Source of the DNA: CAVPDA01 sp963702495
GTDB lineage: Bacteria > Pseudomonadota > Gammaproteobacteria > Burkholderiales > Rhodocyclaceae
NCBI GenBank assembly: GCA_963702495.1
Contig: CAVPDA010000010.1
Span: 310,001-374,000 of the forward strand
DNA length: 64,000 bases
Reading direction: 5' to 3'
The notes beneath the pieces are model-generated. The model worked only from the letters and a program-made list of their open reading frames with translations. It did not search any database and was not told where the DNA came from. The translations under genes and the position numbers were made by a program. Below, in pieces: positions 17,095 to 25,524 of this stretch (the stretch's first letter is position 1; each line of letters starts with the position of its first letter).

Positions 17095-17446
17095 TCAGGG
17101 CCGCTTGATCCGTATCTTGTGGTCGGTCAGGACCACGAAGCAACCAGCCCAATTCGAGACTTCGCCCGCCACGGCGGCGAGCTTTCTCAGAAGTTCATTG
17201 GCTCCCGGCTCGCGCCGACGAACCAGGAGCAATCCGGCAAGGGGCCGGGTTGAAACTGGCGAATGTCGGAGAAATCCAGGTCCTGGGTAACGGGCATTTG
17301 CCCTTCGGCGTTCGCTGCCTGCCAGACGTCGCCATCCGGCTGGCCAACGAGACCTTCATCCATCACCGTATATGAACGTCGCGTCCGTGGCGCGCGAACA
17401 CACCCACCAGACGCGCCGGCAGGTTCTCGTCGAACTTGATCTTCAC
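17095..17446 (-). pseudogene. DUF5615 (Mut7-C/PIN-like) toxin, disrupted by frameshifts
   Basis: Read leftward from a GTG at 17446 the frame begins VKIKFDENLPARLVGVFARHGRDVHIR, the typical DUF5615 start with the conserved DENLP, and then hits a stop. The expected continuation is in a second frame (MDEGLVGQPDGDVWQAANAE, VTQDLDFSDIRQF) and the end in a third (GLLLVRRREPGANELLRKLA ... FVVLTDHKIRIKRP). At least two small indels therefore break the gene. The GTG overlaps the DUF433 stop (GTGA), the usual arrangement of this antitoxin-toxin pair. The toxin is presumed inactive unless the indels are sequencing errors. Confidence 0.8.
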
Positions 17447-17688
17447 GCCACGTCCGGAATCGCGAGGAACGGCAGGTCTTCCGCGGCCGACACGGCGGCG
17501 AAAGCAATGACCGCCCGCACGGCAGGCTCGTTAAAGGTCGGGAAGTCCGCGATGATTTCGTCCGGTGTCATGCCCTCGGCCGGACTGGAAAGCACGGTAC
17601 GCACGTTGACTCGCGTGCCGGCCACGACCGGCTCGCCGCCGCATATCGCCGGATCGCGGGCAATGTAGGGCTGATAGTTCATAGTCAC
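17443..17688 (-). CDS. DUF433 antitoxin-type protein
   Basis: An 81-residue protein with the DUF433 pattern: YIARDPAICGGEPVVAGTRVNVRTVL, then EGMTPDEIIADFPTFNEPAVRAVIAFAA. DUF433 proteins are winged-helix antitoxins partnered with DUF5615 toxins, and the broken DUF5615 gene follows with a GTGA overlap. The GTG start at 17688 was kept because GGAG lies upstream at usable spacing; an ATG two codons later (17682) is possible. The gene itself is intact, so it may persist as an orphan repressor. Confidence 0.85.
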   Translation of the reverse strand: MTMNYQPYIARDPAICGGEPVVAGTRVNVRTVLSSPAEGMTPDEIIADFPTFNEPAVRAVIAFAAVSAAEDLPFLAIPDVA

Positions 17689-17780
17689 GGCACGCGCTCC
17701 TTCAGGCTGCGTTCAGGGCGTCGGACCGTCAATCATATGATGAAGCGCGACGACGACGCACCCACCAAGCCCCCGGACGT

Positions 17781-18158
17781 CGGGTCCGCTGCGCTTGACC
17801 CTACCTACTCCGCTGCATGTGCGCCTGCTGGACACCGATCCGACCGGGTAAGTTCGGCTCACCTCTCCCGTATCCGCTGCAACGCCTCCTCCACCCGGTC
17901 CACTGCAACGATCTCGATGCCCGCGATGGCGTGCCGCGGGGCGTTGGCCTTTGGGGATCAGGGCGCGGGCGAAGCCGAGATTGGCGGCTTCCTTCAGGCG
18001 CTCCTGGATGCGCGGTGCCGGGCGCACCTCCCCAGCGCGACAGACCTCACATAATACTATAAGTTTATTGTTTAATTTATTGTTTTTAAATGATAATATT
18101 ATCGCACGCAACCCGCCGGATCAGCCGCCGTCTCGCCGATATTGTCGCCGCCCACAAC
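17781..18158 (-). pseudogene. decayed second copy of the radA 3' end plus downstream flank
   Basis: Read leftward, the frame MKNNKL-like...NKLIVLCEVCRAGEVRPAP then ERLKEAANLGFARALIPKG matches the end of RadA (DKLIVFGEIGLVGEVRPAP, ERLKEAAKLGFTRALIPKA), then breaks at an extra T in GGCCTTTGGGG. The nucleotide match to 19001-19354 begins in the radA downstream flank (GTCGGGTCCGCTG at 17781 and 19001) and continues through the gene end up to GCCGCCCAC. Its 5' half has turned AT-rich (around 18050-18100). It has no start and cannot make RadA. It is a displaced or duplicated fragment; the VapBC pair lies between it and the intact gene. Confidence 0.85.
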
Positions 18159-18223
18159 CTTGAGGGGGACTCAAGTATTCTCTGTGATCCCCGTCTGCGC
18201 GGACTTACCACGATCGTGAGGCA

Positions 18224-18667
18224 TCAGTTCGCCGCCCCGAGCAGAGTGAAATCTCGAACCGGCAGCAGTCTGCTGAAGTCACGGTCGAAGGTCGCCAGAT
18301 GCTCTGCGTGTGTTTCGACGGCTGAGGCGATCCAGGCGTCGGTCAGCAGATTTCCTTTCAAGTCCAGCTTGAGCGATTTGTCGCGCAGGAGCGGCCACTC
18401 GTCTCCGAGGGTGCGCAGCTGCGCACCGGGCGTTTCGAGAAGGGCGTCGATGAACCCGATCGCGTCGTCGATGTGATCCGGGTCGATGAAGACCCGCGGG
18501 CTGGTGACGAGCCGGAGGAATCCCGTCACCACCATCGGCAGGAGCGTCAGCGTGTCGCTGCCGTGAAGGCAGTTCTGCCTCGCCTGGGAAAGCCAGGTAA
18601 GCGCTAATTCGTGGTGGATATGGTCGGCGCGAAATGCAGCGACCAAGACATTGACGTCGGGGGTCAT
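18224..18667 (-). CDS. vapC: VapC-type PIN-domain toxin
   Basis: A 147-residue PIN-domain protein beginning MTPDVNVLVAAFRADH, with the first conserved Asp at position 4. Further acidic positions lie in LTDAWIASAVE and in ATFDRDFSRL near the end, as expected for the PIN ribonuclease site. Family members cut RNA and are neutralised by the cognate VapB. Its ATG overlaps the antitoxin stop (ATGA). The pair sits exactly between the two copies of the radA 3' end, which suggests mobility. Confidence 0.88.
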   Translation of the reverse strand: MTPDVNVLVAAFRADHIHHELALTWLSQARQNCLHGSDTLTLLPMVVTGFLRLVTSPRVFIDPDHIDDAIGFIDALLETPGAQLRTLGDEWPLLRDKSLKLDLKGNLLTDAWIASAVETHAEHLATFDRDFSRLLPVRDFTLLGAAN

Positions 18668-18903
18668 TCGTCGGCCGCGTCGAGCAGCGACCGGTTGCTG
18701 GCGACGTCTATTCCGGGCCGAACGCCTCCGCGCCGAGCCGACACCGGAAGATCCGCCAACTTCCCGACATCTTGTCGTCGCTGCCGCCGCATCCTGAGCG
18801 CAAGTCCCTCTTCGATCATCTTCGTGAGGGTCGTGCGCTCCTTGGCTGCGAGCGCTTTCGCCTCGGCCAGCAGGTCGTCCCGGAGATCGAGCGTCGTTTT
18901 CAT
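18664..18903 (-). CDS. vapB: VapB-type ribbon-helix-helix antitoxin
   Basis: A 79-residue protein. The ATG at 18903 gives MKTTLDLRDDLLAEAKALAAKER, a ribbon-helix-helix DNA-binding start typical of VapB; an in-frame upstream codon at 18939 lacks support. The basic RMRRQRRQ segment and the C-terminal tail would contact the toxin. It is first in a two-gene leftward operon with the PIN toxin. The 100 bases upstream contain CAGAAATCTGTATCGATG, which may hold the operator, but no clear inverted repeat is evident. Confidence 0.85.
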   Translation of the reverse strand: MKTTLDLRDDLLAEAKALAAKERTTLTKMIEEGLALRMRRQRRQDVGKLADLPVSARRGGVRPGIDVASNRSLLDAADE

Positions 18904-19057
18904 GGCATCCAGAATACAGAAATCTGTATCGATGTTCAAATCGGTAGATCAACTCAGGCAGAAAGCGCCGGACACACGCGCACTCGTGAAGCCGCAGCGT
19001 GTCGGGTCCGCTGAGCTTGACCCGACCTGCTTCGCCGCCCCCTCGTCATGCGGTCGC

Positions 19058-20416
19058 TCACATCTCCCGTATCCGCTCCAGCGCCTGCTCGACCCGATCC
19101 ACGGCTACGATCTCGATCCCCGCGATGGCATGCCTCGGGGCGTTGGCCTTGGGGATCAGGGCGCGGGTGAAACCGAGTTTGGCGGCTTCCTTGAGGCGCT
19201 CCTGGCCGCGCGGCGCGGGGCGGACTTCACCAACGAGTCCGATCTCACCGAATACAATAAGTTTGTCAGGCAATGGTTTGTTTTTCATTGAAGATATGAT
19301 CGCCAACAACACCGCCAGATCGGCCGCGGGCTCGCCGATCTTGACGCCGCCCACGGCATTTACGAAGACGTCCTGATCGAAGCAGGCGATGCCGGCATGG
19401 CGGTGCAGCACCGCCAGCAGCATCGCCAGCCGGTTCTGTTCGAGGCCGACACAGAGGCGGCGCGGGCTGGGGGAATGGGCAGGGTCCACCAGCGCCTGGA
19501 TTTCCACCAGCAGCGGCCGGGTGCCTTCCTGGGTCACCAGCACGCAGGAGCCCGCCACCGGCTGGTCGTGCTGCGACAGGAACAGCGCCGAAGGGTTCGA
19601 CACCCCCTTCAGGCCGCGCTCGGTCATGGCGAACACGCCCAACTCGTTCACTGCGCCATAGCGGTTCTTGAAGGCGCGGACCAGCCGGAAGGTGGAGTTG
19701 GGATCGCCCTCGAAATAGAGCACCGTGTTGACCATGTGCTCCAGCACCCGCGGGCCGGCCAGCGCTCCTTCCTTGGTGACGTGGCCGATGAAGACGATGG
19801 TGATGCCGCTCTGCTTGGCGAGCCGTGTCAGTTGCGCCGCGCACTCGCGCACTTGGGCCACCGAGCCGGGCGCGGACTGGAGGACGTCGGAGTAGAGGGT
19901 CTGGATCGAATCCATCACCGCCACCCGTGGCTGGCGCGCCTTAAGCGCGGCGACGATCTTCTCCAGGTTGATCTCGGTCAAGAGCAGCAGGCCGCGGGCA
20001 TCGAGTTGCAGCCGGTTCGCCCGCAGCGCCACCTGCTCCGCCGATTCCTCCCCGCTCACGTAGAGCACGGGGTGGGATGCCGCGAGCCGCGCCAGCGCCT
20101 GCAACAGCAGGGTGGACTTGCCGATGCCGGGATCGCCGCCGATCAGCACCACCCCGCCCTGCACCAGGCCGCCCCCCAGCACGCGATCGAACTCCTCCAT
20201 GCCGGTGGCGATGCGGGTTTCCTCGCGCGGCTGGATCTCCGACAGGACCTGCAGTGCGGCGCTGCCGGCGACCGCGGCGAAGCGGCTGGCGGGCGCGCTT
20301 TCGGCGACGGACTCGACCAGCGTGTTCCACTGCGAACAGTGGGGGCACTGCCCCTGCCACTTGGGGGACTGGCCGCCGCATTCGGTGCAGACGTATACGG
20401 TTTTGGACTTGGCCAT
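19058..20416 (-). CDS. radA: DNA repair protein RadA
   Basis: A 452-residue RadA (Sms), a RecA-like ATPase that helps branch migration in recombination. The N-terminal zinc finger has cysteines at 10, 13, 24 and 27 (CTECGGQSPKWQGQCPHC). Walker A is GDPGIGKSTLL near residue 94. The RadA-specific KNRYG motif is present (FKNRYGAVNELGVFAM). The C-terminal Lon-like domain includes PAADLAVLLAIISSMK. It starts directly after the alr stop with no gap. Its last 297 bases, plus downstream flank, are duplicated in decayed form at 17781-18158. Confidence 0.97.
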   Translation of the reverse strand: MAKSKTVYVCTECGGQSPKWQGQCPHCSQWNTLVESVAESAPASRFAAVAGSAALQVLSEIQPREETRIATGMEEFDRVLGGGLVQGGVVLIGGDPGIGKSTLLLQALARLAASHPVLYVSGEESAEQVALRANRLQLDARGLLLLTEINLEKIVAALKARQPRVAVMDSIQTLYSDVLQSAPGSVAQVRECAAQLTRLAKQSGITIVFIGHVTKEGALAGPRVLEHMVNTVLYFEGDPNSTFRLVRAFKNRYGAVNELGVFAMTERGLKGVSNPSALFLSQHDQPVAGSCVLVTQEGTRPLLVEIQALVDPAHSPSPRRLCVGLEQNRLAMLLAVLHRHAGIACFDQDVFVNAVGGVKIGEPAADLAVLLAIISSMKNKPLPDKLIVFGEIGLVGEVRPAPRGQERLKEAAKLGFTRALIPKANAPRHAIAGIEIVAVDRVEQALERIREM

Positions 20417-21496
20417 TCAGGCGCTGCCGACCTTCACCGGCACCCGCGGCGCCAGGGCGCAGAACAGCTCGTAGGCGATGGTGCCCGCCGCCGCCGCCAC
20501 CTCGTCCGCCGCCAGGCCTTCGCCCCAGAGGACCGCCCTGGAACCGATGCCCGCCTGGGGCAGGCGGGACAGATCCACCGCCAGCATGTCCATCGACACC
20601 CGCCCGACCGTGGCGCTGCGGCTGCCCTCCACCAGGACCGGCGTGCCGTTGGGAGCGTGGCGCGGATAGCCGTCGGCATAGCCGCAGGCGACCACGCCGA
20701 TGCGCATCGGCGCCTGGGCGATGAAGATGCCGCCGTAGCCGACGCGGTCGCCGGCCTGCAGATCCTGCACGCCGATGACTTCGCTCGCCAGGGTCATCAC
20801 CGGCTGCAGGCCCAGGGCCACGGCGCTCTTCAGGCCGGGGAACGGCGATGCGCCGTAGAGCATGATGCCGGGGCGCACCCAGTCGCCGACGGCGTCGGGA
20901 AAGCGCAGCAGCGCGGCGGAATTGGCCAGGCTCAGGGCATGACGGCGGCCCCCGATCAGCGAGCGCAGCCGCGCCAGTTGCTCGCCGATGCCGCGGTCCA
21001 TGTCGGCATCGGCGAAATGGGTCATGAGGGTGATTTCGCCCACCGCCGGGATCGCCTCCAGCGCCGCCAGCGCCGGAACGAACTGCTGCGCCGGAAAGCC
21101 GAGCCGGTTCATGCCGGTATTGAGCTTCAGATACACCGGAATGCGCAGCGGCAAGCCGGCCCGCTTCAGCATCTCGATCTGCTCCCGACTGTGGATCACC
21201 GGCGTCAGGCGGTATTCGGCGATGAGCGGCAGATCGTCCGGCTGGAAGAAACCTTCCAGCAGCAGGATCGGATGGCGCAGGCCGGCATCCCGCAGCCGGA
21301 CCGCATCGCTCAGGTCGAGCAGAGCGTAGCCGTCGGTGAGATCGCGCAAGGCTTCCGCAGCGCACAGCAGGCCGTGGCCGTAGGCGTTGGCCTTGATCAC
21401 GCTCCACAGGCGCGCGCCGCCGGCGTAGCGGCGGGCGATGCCGAAGTTGTGGCGCAGGGCATCGGGGTCGATCGTGGCGAGGATGGGACGGGGCAT
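20417..21496 (-). CDS. alr: alanine racemase
   Basis: A 359-residue PLP enzyme that makes D-alanine for peptidoglycan. The PLP lysine is Lys35 in VIKANAYGHG. The second-domain tyrosine region GDRVGYGGIFIA is present near residue 250, as are RPGIMLYGASPFPG and RVSMDMLAVDL. Length is normal. It abuts radA with no intergenic base, so the two are cotranscribed. A 36-base gap separates it from the small gene upstream. Confidence 0.96.
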   Translation of the reverse strand: MPRPILATIDPDALRHNFGIARRYAGGARLWSVIKANAYGHGLLCAAEALRDLTDGYALLDLSDAVRLRDAGLRHPILLLEGFFQPDDLPLIAEYRLTPVIHSREQIEMLKRAGLPLRIPVYLKLNTGMNRLGFPAQQFVPALAALEAIPAVGEITLMTHFADADMDRGIGEQLARLRSLIGGRRHALSLANSAALLRFPDAVGDWVRPGIMLYGASPFPGLKSAVALGLQPVMTLASEVIGVQDLQAGDRVGYGGIFIAQAPMRIGVVACGYADGYPRHAPNGTPVLVEGSRSATVGRVSMDMLAVDLSRLPQAGIGSRAVLWGEGLAADEVAAAAGTIAYELFCALAPRVPVKVGSA

Positions 21497-21532
21497 GTCG
21501 GTGGAACGTCGGAGAAGCCGCGGCCGCCTGCT

Positions 21533-21865
21533 TCAGTCTCCCTTCGCCACGCGGTACTCGGCGGCGAAGCAGGCTTCCAGCTCATCGATGACCTCGGCGG
21601 CCGGACGGCTTTCCATCATGTGCTGGGCCAGCAGGCGTTCCACCTGCGGCATCAGGCGGTGGCGTTTGAGCGCGGGATAGGCGCGGTTGAGGCGTCTGAT
21701 GGCCTGGATCACCGTCTCTCCCGGAGCGCGGGGCGCGACGTCGGGTGCGGCGCGGTGGGCCGGCCTGCGGCTGGCGAGGAACTCGGCGAAATCGAACAGG
21801 CTGCGCCGCGCCTCCGGGTCCAGCCGCTCCAGCAGGCGCAGCAGCCGCTCGTTATCACGGCTCAT
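21533..21865 (-). CDS. conserved helical protein of unknown function
   Basis: A 110-residue, charged, mostly helical protein: SRDNERLLRLLERLDPEARRSLFDFAEFLASR, a Pro/Ala linker, then VIQAIRRLNRAYPALKRHRLMPQVERLL. No signal peptide, membrane helix or known motif. The first helices resemble short antitoxin-like domains, but no toxin is adjacent. It lies 36 bases upstream of alr and 30 bases downstream of the LysR gene on the same strand, so it is probably in the alr-radA transcript. Codon use looks normal for the region. Confidence 0.75.
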   Translation of the reverse strand: MSRDNERLLRLLERLDPEARRSLFDFAEFLASRRPAHRAAPDVAPRAPGETVIQAIRRLNRAYPALKRHRLMPQVERLLAQHMMESRPAAEVIDELEACFAAEYRVAKGD

Positions 21866-21895
21866 GCCGACCGCCGCAGCCGATCAGTCAGCCGA

Positions 21896-22810
21896 TCAGT
21901 CGGCCGAAATCGCGATGGCCTGCTTGAGGTGCCCGGCGGCGAACTCGACGAACGTGTTGACCAGCCGCGAACGGAACTTCTCCTTCGGATAGACCATCGC
22001 CAGGGTGCGCGTGAGGCGCGGCTTGAGCGGGATGGTGACCAGGGTGCCGAGCGCCTTCTCCTTGATCGCCGAGGCGCGCGACACGATGGCGAAGCCGAGC
22101 CCGGTCTCGATCACCCCCTTGAGCGCCTCGGGGCTGCCCAGTTCCATCACCAGGTTGAGCGAATCGGGGGAGACGCCGGACTTGCGCAGATAGTCGTCGG
22201 TGACCTCCTTCGTCCCAGAGCCGGGTTCGCGGCTGATATAGGGGTGCTCCAGCAACTGGGCAGCGCTCAGCTCCTTGAACCTGGCCAAGGGGAACTTCGG
22301 GCTGCAGATGACCTGCAGCTCGTCTTCGCAGCACAGTTCGCTCTGCAGGTTCTGCTGGTGGGAGCGCGTTTCGATGAGTCCGATGTCGAGCGTGTGCTCC
22401 GCCACGCGCGTCTCGATCGTCTCCGAGTTGCCCACGATCAGCCGCGGTTTGACGGCCGGGTACTTCGACTTGAACTCGCCGAGGATGCGCGGCAGCAGGA
22501 ATTCGGCGATGGTCGTGCTGCCGCCCACCAGCAGCGGGCCGCCGATCTGGCCAGTCATCTCCGACAGGCGGATGTCCAGCTCGGCAGACAGGTTGAGAAT
22601 CCGCTCGGCATACTCCAGGACCATTTCCCCGGCCGGTGTGAGGGTAATCTTGCCGTGGCCGCGATCGAACAGCCGGGTGTTGAAGTGCTCTTCCAGCTGC
22701 TTGATCTGGAACGTCACCGCCGGCTGGGTCATGAACAGCACTTCGGCCGCCTTGGTGAACGACAATTGCTTGGCTACGGCGTGAAATACCTGAAGTCTGC
22801 GATCGGCCAT
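21896..22810 (-). CDS. LysR-family transcriptional regulator (CbbR/YeiE-like)
   Basis: A 304-residue LysR regulator. The N-terminal winged helix-turn-helix spans about 1-60 (FHAVAKQLSFTKAAEVLFMTQPAVTFQIKQLE). The effector domain follows, with GGPLLVGGSTTIAEFLLP and REPGSGTKEV, which in relatives binds small anions or metabolites. The N-terminus is very similar in style to CbbR and YeiE proteins; the target is not clear from the neighbours. It is divergent from lplT across 217 bases. GGGGAAAG precedes the ATG. Confidence 0.9.
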   Translation of the reverse strand: MADRRLQVFHAVAKQLSFTKAAEVLFMTQPAVTFQIKQLEEHFNTRLFDRGHGKITLTPAGEMVLEYAERILNLSAELDIRLSEMTGQIGGPLLVGGSTTIAEFLLPRILGEFKSKYPAVKPRLIVGNSETIETRVAEHTLDIGLIETRSHQQNLQSELCCEDELQVICSPKFPLARFKELSAAQLLEHPYISREPGSGTKEVTDDYLRKSGVSPDSLNLVMELGSPEALKGVIETGLGFAIVSRASAIKEKALGTLVTIPLKPRLTRTLAMVYPKEKFRSRLVNTFVEFAAGHLKQAIAISAD

Positions 22811-23027
22811 AACGGCTTTCCCCTGAATCTTCTTATGGGCCGATATTCAATCACAAACTGCTTGCATTAGATAGTCTGATGAGCGACGCGGCGCGCCCGC
22901 GCCGCTCGCCGCCGCATCCGGCGTGCCGCGGTGGAACTCTTTGTCCGTCGGGCGCGACAACAATCGCGTGACGTCTTCGTGGTATAACGCCCGCTCTTGT
23001 CAATCTAGCCGCCCGGCGGCGGTCTGC
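22811..23027. promoter_or_regulatory. divergent promoter region between LysR gene and lplT
   Basis: A 217-base gap between divergent starts. The part next to the LysR gene (22835-22885) is AT-rich for this genome and includes CAATCACAAACTGCTTGCAT, a plausible LysR-type site. TATAAC at 22983-22988 is a possible -10 for lplT. No strict dyad was confirmed, so autoregulation is inference from the family habit. Confidence 0.35.
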
Positions 23028-24290
23028 ATGAATCGCGGCTTCTACATCATCATGGCGGCGCAGTTCTTCTCCGCGCTCGCCGACAACGCCCTGCTCATTG
23101 CCGCCATCGCCGTCCTGCGCGACATGCAGTCGCCCCAGGAATACGAGCCGCTGCTCAAACTGTTCTTCACCGTGTCCTACGTCGCCCTCGCCGCCTTCGT
23201 CGGCGCCTTCGCCGACTCGATGCCGAAATGGCGCGTCATGTTCATCAGCAACACGGTCAAGGTCGCCGGCTGCAGCATGATGTTCTTCGGCGTGCACCCG
23301 CTGCTCTCCTATGCGGTGGTGGGACTGGGGGCGGCGGCCTACTCGCCCGCCAAGTACGGCATCCTCACCGAGTATCTGCCGCACCGGCTGCTGGTGGCGG
23401 CGAACGGCTGGATCGAAGGTCTGACTGTGGGCGCAATCATCCTTGGCACGGTGATCGGCGGCGCCCTCATCCAACCCCGGGTCGCCGAGGCCCTGCTCGG
23501 ATTCGAGTTCCCCTTGATCGATACCGGCGTCGATACCGTGGCCGAGATGAGCATCGCCGTGATCGGAGGCATCTATCTCATCGCCGCCCTGTTCAACCTC
23601 TACATTCCGGATACGGGGGTGGACCACAAGGTGCTGAAGAAGAACCCGGTCTACCTGTTCCACGACTTCAACCACTGCCTCAAACTGCTGTGGCGCGACA
23701 AGCTGGGCCAGATCTCGCTGGCGGTCACCACCCTGTTCTGGGGCGCGGGCGCCACGCTCCAGTTCATCGTCATCAAGTGGTCCGAGGCCGCCCTCAATCT
23801 TGATCTGTCCAAGGCCAGCATGCTGCAGGGCGTGGTGGCAATCGGCATCGCCATCGGCGCCGTGATGGCGGCGCGCATGATTTCGCTGCGGCGTTCGGTG
23901 CGGGTGATACCTCTGGGCATCGTCATGGGAGTGGTGGTGACGGGCATGATCTTCGTGCGCGATCCCGCCGTGGCGCTGGTGTTGATGGTGGTCATCGGGG
24001 CACTGGCCGGGTTCTTCGTGGTGCCGATGAACGCCCTGCTGCAGCACCGCGGCCACATCCTGATGGGCGCCGGCCATTCCATCGCGGTGCAGAACTTCAA
24101 CGAAAACCTCTCCATACTGATCATGACCGGCCTCTACGCCGCCCTGATCAAGGCCGACCTGTCCATCTACATCATTATTCTGCTGTTCGCGGTGTTCATG
24201 GCCGGCATGATGTATCTGGTGCAGCTGCGGCACGAAAGAAACCAGCGCGAGTTCGACTCGGTCAGCCTGCTCGACGACAGCAGGCATTGA
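23028..24290 (+). CDS. lplT: lysophospholipid transporter LplT
   Basis: A 420-residue major-facilitator protein with about 12 membrane helices. Its start MNRGFYIIMAAQFFSALADNALLIAAIA matches LplT, including the SALADNALL motif. It flips lysophosphatidylethanolamine into the cell for reacylation. In E. coli the acyltransferase gene aas is adjacent; here there is none in sight. The ATG at 23028 was preferred over upstream in-frame codons because the membrane domain begins at once. It converges with the deacetylase-type gene. Confidence 0.93.
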   Translation: MNRGFYIIMAAQFFSALADNALLIAAIAVLRDMQSPQEYEPLLKLFFTVSYVALAAFVGAFADSMPKWRVMFISNTVKVAGCSMMFFGVHPLLSYAVVGLGAAAYSPAKYGILTEYLPHRLLVAANGWIEGLTVGAIILGTVIGGALIQPRVAEALLGFEFPLIDTGVDTVAEMSIAVIGGIYLIAALFNLYIPDTGVDHKVLKKNPVYLFHDFNHCLKLLWRDKLGQISLAVTTLFWGAGATLQFIVIKWSEAALNLDLSKASMLQGVVAIGIAIGAVMAARMISLRRSVRVIPLGIVMGVVVTGMIFVRDPAVALVLMVVIGALAGFFVVPMNALLQHRGHILMGAGHSIAVQNFNENLSILIMTGLYAALIKADLSIYIIILLFAVFMAGMMYLVQLRHERNQREFDSVSLLDDSRH

Positions 24291-24326
24291 GGCGCGGACT
24301 GCGCCGGCGGCGCGCCGTTGCGGCCG

Positions 24327-25508
24327 CTACCAGGAGGCGAAGTAGCGGTGGCGGCGGATCGTGCCTGCGATCTGCCGCATCTCGCTGCGCACCGGCAGGG
24401 CGGTGGGAGCGTCGAAGCGCGACAGGAACAGGCCCGGGTACCATGGCTCGTCCTCGTCCAGGTCCCAGCCCGTGGCGCGCATCGCCTCGGCGCCCGCTGC
24501 GGGAATGGAATCGGGCAGGTCGCGCCCCGACAGCAGGGCCCACACCGCCGTCCACGCCCGCGCCACGCCGAGAAGGTGATAGCCGCCGCCGCCGGTGACC
24601 AGCAGCCGCGGCGTGCCGTCGGCATGGCGCGGCACGGCGTTCACGATCTTCTCGACCACCGCGGCGAAGCCTTGCGTGGAGAGCTTGAAGCGGGCCAGGG
24701 GATCGAGGAACAGGGCGTCGGCCCCCGCCTGCAGCACCACCGCGTCCGGCGCGAAGCGCTCCAGCGCCGGATACCAGACGGCGTCGAACACGGTCTCGTA
24801 CTCCGCATCGTGCACGCCGGCCGGCAGCGGCACGTTGATCGTGGTGTAGCCCGAGGCGCGGCTGCCCTGGTCCTCGAATGCGCCATGGGCGTAGGGATAG
24901 GCGTAGCCGGTGTTCATGTGCAGCGACAGGGTCAGCACGCCGGCATCGTCGCGGAACGCCTCCTCCACGCCGTCGGCGTGATGGGCGTCGATATCGAGGT
25001 AGAGCACGCGCCAGTGCGCCCGGCGCAGGCGCAGGATGGCCAGGACCGGATCGTTGAGGAAGCAGAAGCCGCTGGCGCGGTCGCGTCGCGCGTGGTGCAT
25101 GCCGCCGGCCGGATTGAAGGCCGCCTGGCCGTTCAGCACGCACTCCGCGGCCTGGATGCTGGCGCCGGCGGCGATCGCCGGCACGGTGTAGAAGTCCTCG
25201 AAATACGGATTCTCCAGCGTGCCGAGCCGATAGCGCTCGCGATCCGCCATTTCCACCCGCTGCCTGCGCTGCGCCGCGGCGTAGGCGCAGAGGTAATCCG
25301 GGGCGTGAAACCAGGCCAGTTCGCTCGCCGTGGCCTGCCGCGCTTCGACCAGCTCGCCACCTCTCAGGGCGTCGTAGGATCGGATCAGGTCGAAGGTCAG
25401 CGGTACGCGGGGAATCGCCAGCGGATGATTGCGGCCGTAGCCGCGATTGCGGAAGCGTTCCGACCACAGGAACACCGCTTTGACGGGCGCCGGAGCTGCG
25501 GTCTCCAT
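24327..25508 (-). CDS. histone deacetylase-fold (AcuC-like) enzyme
   Basis: A 393-residue protein of the arginase/deacetylase superfamily. The charge-relay His pair is at 138-139 (GGMHHARRDRASGFCFLND), and the zinc ligands lie in YLDIDAHHADG (Asp172 or 174 and His176). The second Asp is in LQAGADALFLDPL, and GGGGYHLLGVARAW carries the late catalytic Tyr region. Likely substrates are acetyl-lysines such as those on acetyl-CoA synthetase, or small acetylated amines. It follows the TPM gene by 16 bases and is probably the last gene of the lemA-TPM-TPM transcript. Confidence 0.9.
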   Translation of the reverse strand: METAAPAPVKAVFLWSERFRNRGYGRNHPLAIPRVPLTFDLIRSYDALRGGELVEARQATASELAWFHAPDYLCAYAAAQRRQRVEMADRERYRLGTLENPYFEDFYTVPAIAAGASIQAAECVLNGQAAFNPAGGMHHARRDRASGFCFLNDPVLAILRLRRAHWRVLYLDIDAHHADGVEEAFRDDAGVLTLSLHMNTGYAYPYAHGAFEDQGSRASGYTTINVPLPAGVHDAEYETVFDAVWYPALERFAPDAVVLQAGADALFLDPLARFKLSTQGFAAVVEKIVNAVPRHADGTPRLLVTGGGGYHLLGVARAWTAVWALLSGRDLPDSIPAAGAEAMRATGWDLDEDEPWYPGLFLSRFDAPTALPVRSEMRQIAGTIRRHRYFASW

Positions 25509-25524
25509 CACGGCGACGGCCGGC

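Noticed and set aside
17443..18952. Two toxin-antitoxin pairs near radA as a defence island
   Set aside because: No restriction, CRISPR, phage or other defence gene is nearby; decay and insertion explain the region better.
19397..22870. An 1157-codon + strand open frame opposite radA, alr and the LysR gene
   Set aside because: Antisense shadow of three well-recognised genes; composition is Gln/His/Arg-rich and without motifs.
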